NCBI GenBank assembly: GCA_947474675.1
Contig: CANJKA010000033.1
Location: 1 to 33,715 of the forward strand
Direction: 5' to 3'
Length of the DNA stretch: 33,715 nt
Origin: Flavobacteriales bacterium
Lineage (GTDB): Bacteria; Bacteroidota; Bacteroidia; Flavobacteriales_D; Crocinitomicaceae
Positions 16,501-25,148 of the stretch are shown in pieces. The first letter of the stretch is position 1. Each line of letters starts with the position of its first letter. A model generated the notes under the pieces. It was not told where the DNA came from and ran no database searches. It saw only the letters and a list, made by a program, of their open reading frames with translations. The position numbers were made by a program, and so were the translations under genes.

Positions 16501-16708
16501 ATCCAATGAAATAACCTGAAACATCTATCGCACTACACGTAGGATTATATAATTCAACGTATTCATTTCCTGAATTTCCATTAAACTGAATAATACCTTG
16601 GTTTCCAGAAGGGTAAGCCATTACTTCATTGATTACTACTTGAGAGTAAAGTGAAGTTGTATTTATAACTACTATTAAAAGTAGTAAGAGAGTTGTTTTA
16701 GTTTTCAT
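13553..16708 (-). CDS. T9SS surface protein: lamin-tail domain, 7 SprB repeats, PKD, CHU_C sorting domain
   Basis: A 1051-residue exported protein. The signal peptide (about 1-22) is followed by a lamin-tail (LTD) domain starting at VVINEVMAYPSG and EYVELYNPTCSAIDVSGYF. One degenerate and then seven regular SprB-type repeats of about 79 residues follow (residues about 321-873; unit PTxIxxTxTNxSCGxxxGQ...GGxxPYQYNFNGLG...YTLxVxDNNGC). Next come a PKD-like domain (about 880-950) and a gliding motility-associated C-terminal domain (PNTFTPDGDTHNNSWEY; FNRWGTVVWES), i.e. a T9SS type B sorting signal. SprB repeats occur in the mobile gliding adhesin, so a surface adhesion or gliding role is inferred. 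It starts 4 bp after the paralog at 16713 and must be co-transcribed with it. Each repeat carries a Cys pair (SCG and NGC) that could form a disulfide. Confidence 0.88.
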   Translation of the reverse strand: MKTKTTLLLLLIVVINTTSLYSQVVINEVMAYPSGNQGIIQFNGNSGNEYVELYNPTCSAIDVSGYFIGSRQDFAGTMSGGAFRIPNIAAAIIPPNGHLVIGTSTASADANSVDIKTTIYTTNYCQNSTSNFILANADGWVGLYNAAGVPVDAIYWSSSAGNISNSGDYTGTPCVPTGSPAGVSLESAQQINSGFPGVLNYVGNTTSVGQTFSRVPDGGAWVRNIASSINNLTVGNCNGGNCVTAASFAITSSIVQPSCGNPNGSITITPTTTGTYTYTWTPNVSITNSATALAAGAYSIHIDKNGCTKDTTITLINSSFPTAILSTPTNPNCGLSDGQIVLGAVTGGVSPYQYNFNGLGFSTTTSYPNLAAGSYSLIVKDANGCTFTATNIVLSSANGPTAIVTTTTNPSCGGNDGQVVLGAVTGGSGPYQYNFNGLGLSSTTTYTNLSASTYTLIVEDNNGCSYTAPSIIITSANGPTSIVVTKTNTSCGTSDGQVLLGAVTGGTAPFQYNFNGLGLSSTSIYTLLSASTYTLTIQDNNGCTFTAPNIVLTAGNGPSAIITTKINETCTLSNGQISLGNVTGGSSPYLYNFNGLGLTANIIYTNLAAGTYTLIVQDNNGCSYTATSIILTNTPGPTTVNPTSTNEACSLSNGQVTIGAVTGGAVPYQYNFNGLGYSSTTSYPNLSEGTYTLSVRDLNGCILTASSIVLTNTSGPTSVIVTATSSTCNLNNGSVLIGSVTGGLAPYQYDFNEIGYSLTTSFSNLSASSYTLSVQDGNGCILDAPAVIVGNISGPNDLTLISIDASCEKNNGEINITNTNGGTVPYTYSIDGTSFSTIVSFTNLVTGTYSLTVKDANGCSYSESKFIINNPSPIANFNFDPGVIKNEKEDISLTDESTGNIVSYVWFVPDGVPTGDTTKNFATKFKNFEEGFYPMTLIITNEFGCIDSITKYIERRIDPIIYIPNTFTPDGDTHNNSWEYSLIGLDLSFFNMRVFNRWGTVVWESNDQNASWDGKFKGEMVQSGTYTWTMIAKDNIEDKHLYLNGNLNVLY
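14092..15748 (-). repeat. Seven tandem SprB repeats, about 237 bp each
   Basis: The coding sequence repeats every 234-240 bp, encoding units of about 79 residues. The central five units are the most alike (VLGAVTGG and YQYNFNGLG nearly unchanged), suggesting recent duplication or conversion. The outermost unit at the low-coordinate end is the most diverged. Confidence 0.85.
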
Positions 16709-16712
16709 TGTC

Positions 16713-19700
16713 TTAATATATTACGGTTATATTTCCTTGATAATCTTTTATTTCACCATCAGAAAAAGTCACTTTAAGTTTGTAAAAATAAACCCCGTCA
16801 GTAACTATATCTTCATCCGTTTTTCCATTCCAATTTCCATTAATATCGTCGTATGATTTTATAAGATTCCCCCATCTATTGAAAATGTTACAACTTATCG
16901 CTTCTAAACAGTCACCTTTTATAAACCATAGGTCATTTGAATTATCTCCATTTGGAGTAAAAACATTAGGAACGGAAATATCTTTTCCTCCAGAAAGTGT
17001 TGTTAACTGAATTAAGGTATCAATTAAACAATTTGACATGTCTTTAACTGATAATGTATAAAATCCTCCTCCAAGTTCTTCGAATAATGAGGATGATGAA
17101 TATCCAGAACTAGATAAATTATAACTATAAGGAGTTTGTCCACCTGTTACATTTGTCACTTCAATTAATCCAGTATTTGAAGAGCAACCAGAATTGATTG
17201 TTTGAAAATCAATTTTTGTTGGACCTTGTGTTTCTCCTATATTTATTTGAGTTGAGTAACTACAATTATGAATATCTGTCACAGTTACTGGATATGTTCC
17301 ACTGGCTAAATTTGAAAATTGAGTGGTTGAACCATTTCCACCATTATTAAAATTATATTGGAAAGTAGCTGTTCCACCTGTAACTTGTCCAAGCGTAATT
17401 TGTCCATCAGCTTTATTGCATATTTCATTAACACTTACTGAAGCTAAATTTGTAATAGCAGGATAAGAAGTTAATGTGATTGTAGTATCTTTTGTACAAG
17501 TAGGAGAGCTCACTGTAACAGTATAAGTGCCACCATTTAAATTGTTTACATTAGTTGTTAGAGTATCAACTATTCCAGTATTTGCAGACCAAGTATAGTT
17601 ATATGCTCCAATTGGATTTGCGACTACATTCATTATTCCGTCTAAATTTCCACAACTTGGATTCGTCCCTGTAACAGCTATGTTTAATAATTCATCTATA
17701 ATTTCAACAGTTATTAATTTTATACATCCTTGAGCATCAGTAACACTTAAATTGTAAATACCGGCACATAAACTATCTGCAGTTGAAGTTGTTTGAGCTA
17801 AAACATCATCCCATAAATAAGTGTAGGGTGCTTGTCCAGAAGTCATTGTTACAGTAGCAGTTCCATTACAAGAACTTGATGCTCCTCCAGAATTAACACA
17901 ACCTCCAATTACATTACAACTACCGTATGATGTAATTTCAGCAGCCAATGTAGAAGACCAATTTCCACCATCAGGAATTCTAACAAATGTTTGTCCAGAA
18001 GCAGGATTTCCTAAATTATAGGATATTCCTGTTTGAGTATTTGAAGGGATTTGTGTGAATCCTACAGGTAAACTATTCGTTAGAGGTATACAAGGGTTTC
18101 CATTTAAATCATTTGAAAGTGGAGAACCCCATTGAATGACATCTTGAGCAACTCCATTTCTATCATAAAAAGCAAACCAACCTCCTGCATTTTGAAACCA
18201 TATTCTACTAGAATTTAATCCTCCATCAATACAAATTTCATTATTTGAGTTATTGACAACTATATCTATCACTCCTAATGGGGGAGGAGAGGTATTAGCA
18301 CCTCTGATTAATACAAATCCTAGAGGTGGAACAATTGTATTCGCTGGTAAAGAAAAAGACATTCCATTTGAAGCTAATAAAGTTCCTGATGAAGTGGAAT
18401 TATAACTTCCTAAAATGTAGCCAGAAATATCAATTGAATTACACCAATCAGGGTTGAAAAGTTCAATCCATTCGCCTTCTCCTGAACCTGGACCTGAAGG
18501 ACCGTCACCGAAGATTGATCCATCGTTAATTGTTGGGTAAATTCCGATTTCATTTATCAAAATCGTTGGTCCTGAGTAGCTACAAGGATTATTTGTACCG
18601 TTGCAAACAGTATTTGGAATTGAATCTTTTGTAAAAGTTAAAGGAACAAGACAACAACCATTTGTATTGTTGGTTAATACCGTATTCTGAGCATTATAAA
18701 TACATCCGTTAACATCTTGTATAATCAATGTATAAGTTCCAGCAGTAAGATTGTTGTAATTTAAATTCGAAGACAAACCGAGTCCATTGAAATTATATTG
18801 ATACGGAGATGTTCCACCTGATACCGCACCTAATTGAATTTGACCATTTGCTAAACTACACGTTTCATTGGTAGGATTTATTAAAATTGAAGTTGGACCA
18901 CTTCCATTTGACAATAGAATGCTGGTGTCTTTTTGACAACCTCCTAAAGAGACTGATATTGTATAGCTTCCTGCTGTTAAACCAGTTGCAGTATTAAGCG
19001 TTAAACTACCATCATGACTCCAAGAATAAGTATATGTTCCAGAAGGAGAAGGGTTAATCGCAATTGAACCAGTAGTAGAACAAGTGGGTTGAGAAACAAT
19101 AGCAGGAATTACGAATGATGCTGTTGTAATGCAAGTACCTCCATTACAATTTCCACCAGATAAATCATTTATTGTTGGGGCAATATCTCTTCCCCATGTT
19201 CCACCGTCTGAGATTCTACTGAATGTCAAGTCTGTTGAAGTAGTGTTTCCTACATAATTTAAGACACCTAAAAAACCAGCGTTAATTTGTTGAGCACTTT
19301 CTAAAGTAATACCAACAGTACTTCCTGAAGGAACACAAGGAACCCCCGCATAATCTCCTACTTGAGAAATGTTTGCAGCGCTTGAACTCCAGAAGATTGC
19401 GTCTATTGGAGTACCTGTTAAATCATATAATCCTAACCATCCATCTGCATTCGCTAAAATTAAATTTACGGATGAATTTTGGCAATAATTGGAAACATAA
19501 TTTGGTATAATAATATCTACACTATTAATATCAATAGAAGAAGCAGAGGTACCCAAAACTAAATGTCCATTTGGAGGTATTACTGATGAAGTAGTAGTTG
19601 GTATTCTGAACGCTCCACCACTTGCATTTCCTGCAAAATCTTGTCTCATCGCTAAAAAATAGCCAGAAACATCAACTGGAGAACAACCTGTATTGTACAA

Positions 19701-19871
19701 TTCAATGTATTCTTTCCCCATGGCTCCGTTAAAATTGATTAAACCTTGAGCTCCAGATGGACGAGTCATTACCTCATTAATAACAACTTGTGTGAAGCTA
19801 TTTAAAGAAACCATAGTTGATAGAAAAATAACTATTGTTATTAAATATTTTTTGTTTTGTAAGCTTTTCAT
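16713..19871 (-). CDS. T9SS surface protein: two lamin-tail domains, SprB repeats, CHU_C sorting domain
   Basis: A 1052-residue exported protein, paralogous to the next gene in the operon. The signal peptide ends near residue 28 (...LNSFTQ). The first LTD domain (VVINEVMTRPSG; EYIELYNTGCSPVDVSGYF) and the following 150 residues align closely with the neighbour. One SprB repeat follows, then a second, different LTD domain (ILINEIGIYP; GEWIELFNPDWCNSIDISGY), further SprB-like repeats (GGTATFQYNFNNGGNGS; GGQTPYSYNL) and the CHU_C/T9SS type B end (VPNVFTPNGDNSNDLWF; IFNRWGNLIKSYDD). It differs from the paralog by the inserted second LTD and by having fewer, less regular repeats. It is the promoter-proximal gene of the pair; its promoter carries the shared direct-repeat element at 19961-19977 and a -7 box at 19917-19924. 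Confidence 0.88.
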   Translation of the reverse strand: MKSLQNKKYLITIVIFLSTMVSLNSFTQVVINEVMTRPSGAQGLINFNGAMGKEYIELYNTGCSPVDVSGYFLAMRQDFAGNASGGAFRIPTTTSSVIPPNGHLVLGTSASSIDINSVDIIIPNYVSNYCQNSSVNLILANADGWLGLYDLTGTPIDAIFWSSSAANISQVGDYAGVPCVPSGSTVGITLESAQQINAGFLGVLNYVGNTTSTDLTFSRISDGGTWGRDIAPTINDLSGGNCNGGTCITTASFVIPAIVSQPTCSTTGSIAINPSPSGTYTYSWSHDGSLTLNTATGLTAGSYTISVSLGGCQKDTSILLSNGSGPTSILINPTNETCSLANGQIQLGAVSGGTSPYQYNFNGLGLSSNLNYNNLTAGTYTLIIQDVNGCIYNAQNTVLTNNTNGCCLVPLTFTKDSIPNTVCNGTNNPCSYSGPTILINEIGIYPTINDGSIFGDGPSGPGSGEGEWIELFNPDWCNSIDISGYILGSYNSTSSGTLLASNGMSFSLPANTIVPPLGFVLIRGANTSPPPLGVIDIVVNNSNNEICIDGGLNSSRIWFQNAGGWFAFYDRNGVAQDVIQWGSPLSNDLNGNPCIPLTNSLPVGFTQIPSNTQTGISYNLGNPASGQTFVRIPDGGNWSSTLAAEITSYGSCNVIGGCVNSGGASSSCNGTATVTMTSGQAPYTYLWDDVLAQTTSTADSLCAGIYNLSVTDAQGCIKLITVEIIDELLNIAVTGTNPSCGNLDGIMNVVANPIGAYNYTWSANTGIVDTLTTNVNNLNGGTYTVTVSSPTCTKDTTITLTSYPAITNLASVSVNEICNKADGQITLGQVTGGTATFQYNFNNGGNGSTTQFSNLASGTYPVTVTDIHNCSYSTQINIGETQGPTKIDFQTINSGCSSNTGLIEVTNVTGGQTPYSYNLSSSGYSSSSLFEELGGGFYTLSVKDMSNCLIDTLIQLTTLSGGKDISVPNVFTPNGDNSNDLWFIKGDCLEAISCNIFNRWGNLIKSYDDINGNWNGKTDEDIVTDGVYFYKLKVTFSDGEIKDYQGNITVIY

Positions 19872-19916
19872 TTTTTAATGTTTTATGATCTTTTAATTTT
19901 AGCGTTTTATTGAATT

Positions 19917-19924
19917 CAAAATTA
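19917..19924 (-). promoter_or_regulatory. -7 box of the LTD/SprB operon
   Basis: TAATTTTG on the minus strand is a perfect Bacteroidota TAnnTTTG -7 element, 46-53 bp before the start codon. No TTTG -33 element is seen at the usual distance, which suits an activator-dependent promoter. Confidence 0.55.
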
Positions 19925-19960
19925 TGTCAGTTTTGGTTGATTTAATTTTATTTTGATGTG

Positions 19961-19977
19961 ATGTAATCTGTTGTAAT
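19961..19977 (-). promoter_or_regulatory. Shared upstream element, copy 1
   Basis: On the plus strand it reads ATGTAAT-CTGT-TGTAAT (gene direction ATTACA-N4-ATTACAT), two 10-bp-spaced GTAAT half-sites. Its proximal edge is 37 bp upstream of the -7 box, the same distance as in copies 2 and 3. It is probably an activator site. The rest of 19872-20108 has no gene. Confidence 0.55.
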
Positions 19978-20108
19978 CAATTATGTTGTTGATTGTAAGT
20001 GTTTTGATTGTATTTTTGGTTTTTAGGGATTTAAATTTGTCCTATTGTTTTGGGGTGATAATTACAGTAAGATGTTATTATATTAAAATATATATTAATG
20101 ATTTTAAC

Positions 20109-20142
20109 AAAAAAACTTCTAAGTTTCCTTAGAAGTTTTTTT
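20109..20142 (-). terminator. Terminator of the P-domain protein gene
   Basis: The stem AAAAAAACTTCTAAG / CTTAGAAGTTTTTTT with a 4-nt loop begins at the stop codon itself. The U-tract on the minus strand comes from the A-run. Confidence 0.75.
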
Positions 20143-22853
20143 TAATTCAATATTCGTTTTATAGTTCCATCAGAATAAATAAGTATGAGAACACCTGATG
20201 AATTGAAATCAACTTCTTGACCTAAAGTATTTGTTATTCTTACCACTTCTTTATTTTGTCCCTGTCTATTATCTATTGCTTTTATTAATTCAGTGTAGAT
20301 TTTCTTAACTCCATTATAATCTACTTGAGTTAATCTATAGTAGTTGATAGCATTTCGCGTATAATTTAAATCAAGAATTTCATAATTTACTTCTTCGTGA
20401 TAGGTTCCCATTCCAGAAACTTTATTTACATATTCCCAATCATGTCCATCTAAAGACCGTTCAATGATGAAATAATCGTTATTGATTTCGGATGCAGTAC
20501 TCCAATAAAGTATATTTCCATTTCTACCATCGAAATTTAGAAGATCGATTGGTAACGGAGTAATTACTTGTTGAGCACCATGTGTAAGTTCTATATAAAA
20601 ACTAGAAGAAGCTGAACTATTTCCATCTACATACAAATAGTATGTGGTACCAATTGTTAAACCAGATAAATTAAATTCAGTATTAGCACTTATCCCGTTT
20701 GAGTAAACGTTTGAAGAAGTAAGCCCTCCATTTGGGGATATATAACTTGTGTTGTTAACACTTTGATCATCAGGGCAACCTCCTGTAGGAACTGAAAAAG
20801 TTCCAGAAGAACAACCTCCTGATCTTGTGAAAATTATTGGTTGAGAATCTGCTCCTCCAACAGTTGTAGCAACACTTCCACTTAACGTTAAATAAGAAGT
20901 AGTTTCACTAGCAACAAAACTAAACCATGCACTGTTATCGTTTGAACCATTCCAAGAACATCCACTTACTGTACCTCCTGGATAATTTGGATCCGATGTT
21001 GAATACCCACTATTAGTACCTCTTATAGCTATTCCGTCTGAACCAATAGATGCAGCAGATGAACAGTCATTGTTTGCAGTACTTCCAGTTAAATTATTTA
21101 CAGCTATGTATTTTTCAAAAATAAGATCTACATTTTCAAAAGTAACTTCAGTACTTGTATTTTCAGCAATTGAAAGCACCCATGTCCCATTAGGATTTTC
21201 TCCATTGACTGTTGAGAAAGAACCGTCTGTACTTGGTGCATAATAACCAATACTATGTGGGTGATAGCCTAATTGATCAGTAGAGGTATATTCACTTACT
21301 TTTTCAAGAGAAACATCATCTCTGTATTTGATATTGGTCCACATTCCACTGTTTGTATTAGCTGTAAACGTATTGAATAATTCAATTACAGTTCCGCTTG
21401 GGGATGTAATTTTTGCTTTATAAGTACTCATATCACCTGTACATGAACTATTTCCTAATTTTAAATTAATTTGTTTTAACATAGTTTGTGATGCTCCAGT
21501 ACCCAATGAAGTTGGCAAGGATGATACAGTGATGTTTCTGGTAAATGTATAGCCAGTTCCAAAATCTGTATCACATGTTGTAACTGTTGAGTTGGAGTAT
21601 GTGGATTTTGGGATTACAGAAAGAATTGCTTTATTTGAATTAACCGTATTACATGAATTTGTAGCAACACATCTATACCAATAGTTATTCATCGCGTATA
21701 CAGGACTTGTGATGTTTAGTAATGTGTCAGTAACTCCTGAATAATACGAATTGTTTGATATGTTACTGTAACTACTCCCCGAATTTGTACTTACTTGCCA
21801 TTGATAAGATGTACCTATAACATAGTTAGTTGAAGCCCTGAAAGCTCCATTTCCGAGTTCATTATAGATTGTTTCGTTTGCAGGGTTTCCATCAATTGTT
21901 AATGTATTTACGACTGCTAATTCAATTACGTTTGAGGTAACTGCTCCTGTCCAATCTGCTTTACAACTTACTCTAGATAAACGTTTATACCATGTTGTTT
22001 GAGTTATCGTACTTGGGTCATATGTTGTTGCATTTGATGAAGCGATATCTGAAAACCCACTTGAACTGCTTGTTGTAGATAATTGCCATTTGTATTCTAA
22101 CGTACCTGTGTTACCACTTGCAGCAGATACAGATGTTAAGGCCGTTGGATTGAAACTTCCACAACTTGATTGAGCATTTCCAATGGTGCCAGCTGAAGTA
22201 GGATTAACACACGCTGAAGTGTATGTGATTGCATCAATTGTATAAGTACCTGCATGTCCGTTTTCTACAATTTGGAATGCTTGATATTGTACAGATGAAG
22301 GAGAGTAGGTATTATCAATAGCACTGGTAATTCTTAATGTTCCTCCAATTGTAACTGTGAATACACCTGTTGCATCTTGAGTTATAACAATTGTTTGAGT
22401 TGCAGAACTTCCGGTACCATTATATGTTCCAAGCTGTGTAGCAACTCCATTATCTAATCGATATAAAAAATAATCACCACTATTACCATCCCATTGAAGA
22501 TAATAACCATCTGAAGCTGCATTTGTAGGATTTGAATTATCCTTTAAATAGAAAAAATATTTGATTACATCTGTATTCGAACTACTACTAGATTTAATAG
22601 TTAAATTCCAATTTGAAGAAGCTGTTGTGAAGGGAGTTGAAATGACTAAAGGTGCTGTGGTTGATGTTGAAGTTACAAGTGCACCTGTAGAAGCTGAAGG
22701 AGCAGTACCAGAAATAACAGTCCATACAGGAGATGAAGTGTAGTTTACATCTGTGAAATCGTCTAAAGTTGTCTGAGCAGTTATTCCATTTGAAATAACA
22801 ATCATTAAAGCGATCAATAATTTGTACTGAATCTTTTGTAGTAATATTTTCAT
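20142..22853 (-). CDS. T9SS surface protein with P-domain-like module and short atypical sorting tail
   Basis: A 903-residue exported protein (signal peptide about 1-26, ending GITAQ). The first 215 residues form a beta-sandwich lectin-like region. Two Ig-like stretches follow (LEYKWQLSTTSSSSG; YQWQVSTNSGSSYSNI). About residues 415-585 form a proprotein-convertase P-domain-like module (MLKQINLKLG; ITSPSGTVIEL; NGENPNGTWVLSI), then a cysteine-containing beta module (GCSWNGSNDNSAWFSF; EFNLSGLTIGTTYYLYVDG). Both of these recur at the start of the giant gene at 29481. The tail is of the type LPIDLLNFDG...YWSTASEINNDYF...INYYRLTQVDYNG, ending with about 35 residues (TNTLGQEV..., LILIYSDGTIKRIL), a variant T9SS tail shared with the next protein. 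Surface binding is inferred. Its promoter has the shared element at 22937-22953. Confidence 0.85.
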   Translation of the reverse strand: MKILLQKIQYKLLIALMIVISNGITAQTTLDDFTDVNYTSSPVWTVISGTAPSASTGALVTSTSTTAPLVISTPFTTASSNWNLTIKSSSSSNTDVIKYFFYLKDNSNPTNAASDGYYLQWDGNSGDYFLYRLDNGVATQLGTYNGTGSSATQTIVITQDATGVFTVTIGGTLRITSAIDNTYSPSSVQYQAFQIVENGHAGTYTIDAITYTSACVNPTSAGTIGNAQSSCGSFNPTALTSVSAASGNTGTLEYKWQLSTTSSSSGFSDIASSNATTYDPSTITQTTWYKRLSRVSCKADWTGAVTSNVIELAVVNTLTIDGNPANETIYNELGNGAFRASTNYVIGTSYQWQVSTNSGSSYSNISNNSYYSGVTDTLLNITSPVYAMNNYWYRCVATNSCNTVNSNKAILSVIPKSTYSNSTVTTCDTDFGTGYTFTRNITVSSLPTSLGTGASQTMLKQINLKLGNSSCTGDMSTYKAKITSPSGTVIELFNTFTANTNSGMWTNIKYRDDVSLEKVSEYTSTDQLGYHPHSIGYYAPSTDGSFSTVNGENPNGTWVLSIAENTSTEVTFENVDLIFEKYIAVNNLTGSTANNDCSSAASIGSDGIAIRGTNSGYSTSDPNYPGGTVSGCSWNGSNDNSAWFSFVASETTSYLTLSGSVATTVGGADSQPIIFTRSGGCSSGTFSVPTGGCPDDQSVNNTSYISPNGGLTSSNVYSNGISANTEFNLSGLTIGTTYYLYVDGNSSASSSFYIELTHGAQQVITPLPIDLLNFDGRNGNILYWSTASEINNDYFIIERSLDGHDWEYVNKVSGMGTYHEEVNYEILDLNYTRNAINYYRLTQVDYNGVKKIYTELIKAIDNRQGQNKEVVRITNTLGQEVDFNSSGVLILIYSDGTIKRILN

Positions 22854-22859
22854 TCTAGA

Positions 22860-22892
22860 TCTTAAGTAGAATTGTGTGTGTCCTACTTAAGA
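22860..22892 (-). promoter_or_regulatory. 10-bp inverted repeat between -7 box and start codon
   Basis: TCTTAAGTAG (22860-22869) and CTACTTAAGA (22883-22892) are perfect arms with a 13-nt spacer. They lie between the putative -7 box and the ATG of the P-domain gene. It could act as an operator over the transcription start or as a 5' leader hairpin. Confidence 0.4.
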
Positions 22893-22900
22893 CAATATTA
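22893..22900 (-). promoter_or_regulatory. -7-like box of the P-domain gene
   Basis: TAATATTG on the minus strand, 7 of 8 against TAnnTTTG, 40-47 bp before the start codon and 37 bp from the shared element. Confidence 0.45.
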
Positions 22901-22936
22901 CAAGAATAGACTTTTTAATCTAGTGATTCTAAGGTT

Positions 22937-22953
22937 ATGTAATAGAATGTAAT
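22937..22953 (-). promoter_or_regulatory. Shared upstream element, copy 2
   Basis: Plus strand ATGTAAT-AGAA-TGTAAT followed by CA as in copy 1. It is 37 bp upstream of the -7-like box at 22893-22900. It lies between the P-domain gene and the stop of the next upstream gene. Confidence 0.55.
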
Positions 22954-22985
22954 CATTTAAAAACTTGTAAGTCAGTAATTTGTGA

Positions 22986-25088
22986 TTACCTTATAACTTT
23001 AACAAAACTTCCGTCTGAATAATATATAAAGATTAATCCGCGGTATAAATCACTAACTTCTTCCCCTAAAATATTTGTTGTTAAAATAATTTCTTTCTTT
23101 TCATCTACTAAACGATTGTCGATTGATATTAATTCTGAATAAGTGAACTTACCATCGTAATCTGTTTGTTTTAATCTGTAATAATTGATGGCTGTTCTCA
23201 CATTGTAATCATCCATAAAATAAATTGATTTATCAGTAGATGTTCCAGCTCCATCTTTTTCACCAATGGTTTCAAATTCTTTTCCGTCATTTGTTTTTTC
23301 AAGGGTAAAAAAGTCATTGTTCAATTCGGAAGCTGTTTCCCAGTAGAACTCATTAGAAGTTGCATATTTTTTTCCTTCAAAAAGCATTAATTCAATAGGT
23401 AAAGCTGTAATAAGTTCGAAGGCTCCAATCCACGGAAGTGTTAAACTTCGAGAAGTTCCATAAATATCAGTAGTAAAAGTTGCAATCGGAGTTCCTAAAC
23501 GATACGCTTTTGAGGCTGCTCCATGAATGTCTAAATCATTGCTTGCAGCATTGTCAAAAATTGGATTTCCAGTTTGGCCATTTTCATCTCCTAACGATGC
23601 ATCCGCAACTTTATCAACAGCCTGCCAATTAGCAAAAGTTGTGTAGTTTCCAGCAAAATATCCTACTCTTGCTCCGTTTGGAGCATAAAATGAGTTGTAA
23701 TTAAAAATTGAACAATTTGTACCAACAATTATTTCAATTCCATAGTCTACTGCAGATGCAGATGTTGTATAAAATATATTGTTTATGACGTTATCTGTTG
23801 AAGATAATTCGGCAAAATAGGCACCATTAGTAGTTCCATAAAATGAATTGTAATACAAGTCGTTGTGGTCATTTGAACTTGCATTACTATAGAAAGAATA
23901 AGCGTTGTTACTCACGTAATTGTTATACGTTTGACAATAACTAATATCACCATATAATTCTATTCCGTAATATCCACCAATTACTCTGTTTTTGTATATT
24001 TTGATTGGATTTCCTGTTTTTCCAGCATAGGATAACCAAATACCGACGTGACCAGCACCAGAATTACTCATTGTAATCGTATTTGAGTAAATGTTTATAT
24101 CGAAAGCTGGATTTGCAGCATTGAATCCATTGATATTTATTCCTGTACCATAACAAGTTATAGTATTTGAATAGATGTTTGAGCTAGTTGGTATAAATGT
24201 AGAAGAGTTGTCTTGTAAAGTTATTCCGGAATTTGTATTGCTTGTGCTAGGAATTGTAATCGTATTCGAATAGATGTCTGATGTAGTCGCCCCGTCTAAA
24301 AAAATTCCTTCAACCCCTGCTGTTGCATGATTAATGTTTAATGTATTGGTGTTGATGCTGTTACTGGTAGAGGCATAAGATGCGTTATAAAAATAAATTC
24401 CAACTCCAGTTCCATCGATATTGAATGTGCAATTACTGACTATTACATTGTCAAAATTTTCTTGAAACTCTATGCCATCAGAATCTGATAATAAACTTGT
24501 ATTAGTAAAAGTGCAATTATTAAAGGTAATATTTGTACAAGCTGTAGCTGAGGAGTTAGTGCCGTAAACGACTTCGTTATTTCCTGCTTGTGTTAACACA
24601 CAGTTTTCAAACCATATATTATTAATTCCAGTTAATGTAAAATTTACTGGATTGTAACTAGATGTACTTTTAGTCACTTTCAAATCCATTATTTTCACAT
24701 ATTCAACAGATGCGGTAGCGAAGTTAAAAGTGTGGGCAGTTGCAGTTGTATTAAAAATAGTTAAGACATTACTAGCACCCTGAATAGTCATGTATGAACC
24801 AGCACTTCCATCATCTGCAGCAGTAACATTAATGTTTGTTTCGCTGTAAGTACCAGCATCAACATAAATAAAATCTCCAGCAGTTAAAACATAATTAGAC
24901 AAAACACTGGCGATAGTTGCTTTTGGAGTTCCAATGGCTGTTCCGTTATTTGCATCATTTCCAATTGCCCCAGGCGTCCAAACATCACCAGTATTTGATG
25001 CGTCATCTACATAGTAAATAGTCGCATAGGAATTGTTGAGAAAACAAATAAAAAGAATTAGAGAAAAATAATATTTTGAAATTTTCAT
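22986..25088 (-). CDS. T9SS surface protein with right-handed beta-helix
   Basis: A 700-residue exported protein (signal peptide about 1-22, ...NNSYA). An N-terminal cap (IYYVDDASNTGDVWTPG; GTPKATIASVL; IYVDAGTYSETNINV) is the DUF1565-type entry to a parallel beta-helix. Residues about 100-480 are coils of the helix (repeated SNIYSNTITC, NNIWFENCVL, TNITFNNCTF), the fold of pectate lyases and NosD-type proteins. I see no clear lyase catalytic set, so polysaccharide binding or cleavage is only possible. The tail (LPIELMLFEG...WETASELNNDFF...INYYRLKQTDYDG) and last 35 residues (TNILGEEV..., LIFIYYSDGSFVKVI) match those of the P-domain protein, indicating the same T9SS sorting route. Its promoter has copy 3 of the shared element. 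Confidence 0.85.
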   Translation of the reverse strand: MKISKYYFSLILFICFLNNSYATIYYVDDASNTGDVWTPGAIGNDANNGTAIGTPKATIASVLSNYVLTAGDFIYVDAGTYSETNINVTAADDGSAGSYMTIQGASNVLTIFNTTATAHTFNFATASVEYVKIMDLKVTKSTSSYNPVNFTLTGINNIWFENCVLTQAGNNEVVYGTNSSATACTNITFNNCTFTNTSLLSDSDGIEFQENFDNVIVSNCTFNIDGTGVGIYFYNASYASTSNSINTNTLNINHATAGVEGIFLDGATTSDIYSNTITIPSTSNTNSGITLQDNSSTFIPTSSNIYSNTITCYGTGININGFNAANPAFDINIYSNTITMSNSGAGHVGIWLSYAGKTGNPIKIYKNRVIGGYYGIELYGDISYCQTYNNYVSNNAYSFYSNASSNDHNDLYYNSFYGTTNGAYFAELSSTDNVINNIFYTTSASAVDYGIEIIVGTNCSIFNYNSFYAPNGARVGYFAGNYTTFANWQAVDKVADASLGDENGQTGNPIFDNAASNDLDIHGAASKAYRLGTPIATFTTDIYGTSRSLTLPWIGAFELITALPIELMLFEGKKYATSNEFYWETASELNNDFFTLEKTNDGKEFETIGEKDGAGTSTDKSIYFMDDYNVRTAINYYRLKQTDYDGKFTYSELISIDNRLVDEKKEIILTTNILGEEVSDLYRGLIFIYYSDGSFVKVIR

Positions 25089-25104
25089 ACTTTAATGATT
25101 TACA

Positions 25105-25112
25105 TAAGTATA
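25105..25112 (-). promoter_or_regulatory. Possible -7 box of the beta-helix gene
   Basis: TATACTTA on the minus strand is a weak match to TAnnTTTG. It was found by applying the 37-bp spacing seen at the other copies, so it is not independent evidence. Confidence 0.3.
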
Positions 25113-25148
25113 CTATTTATTCAGTTATATTTCCTATTTATAAATATG

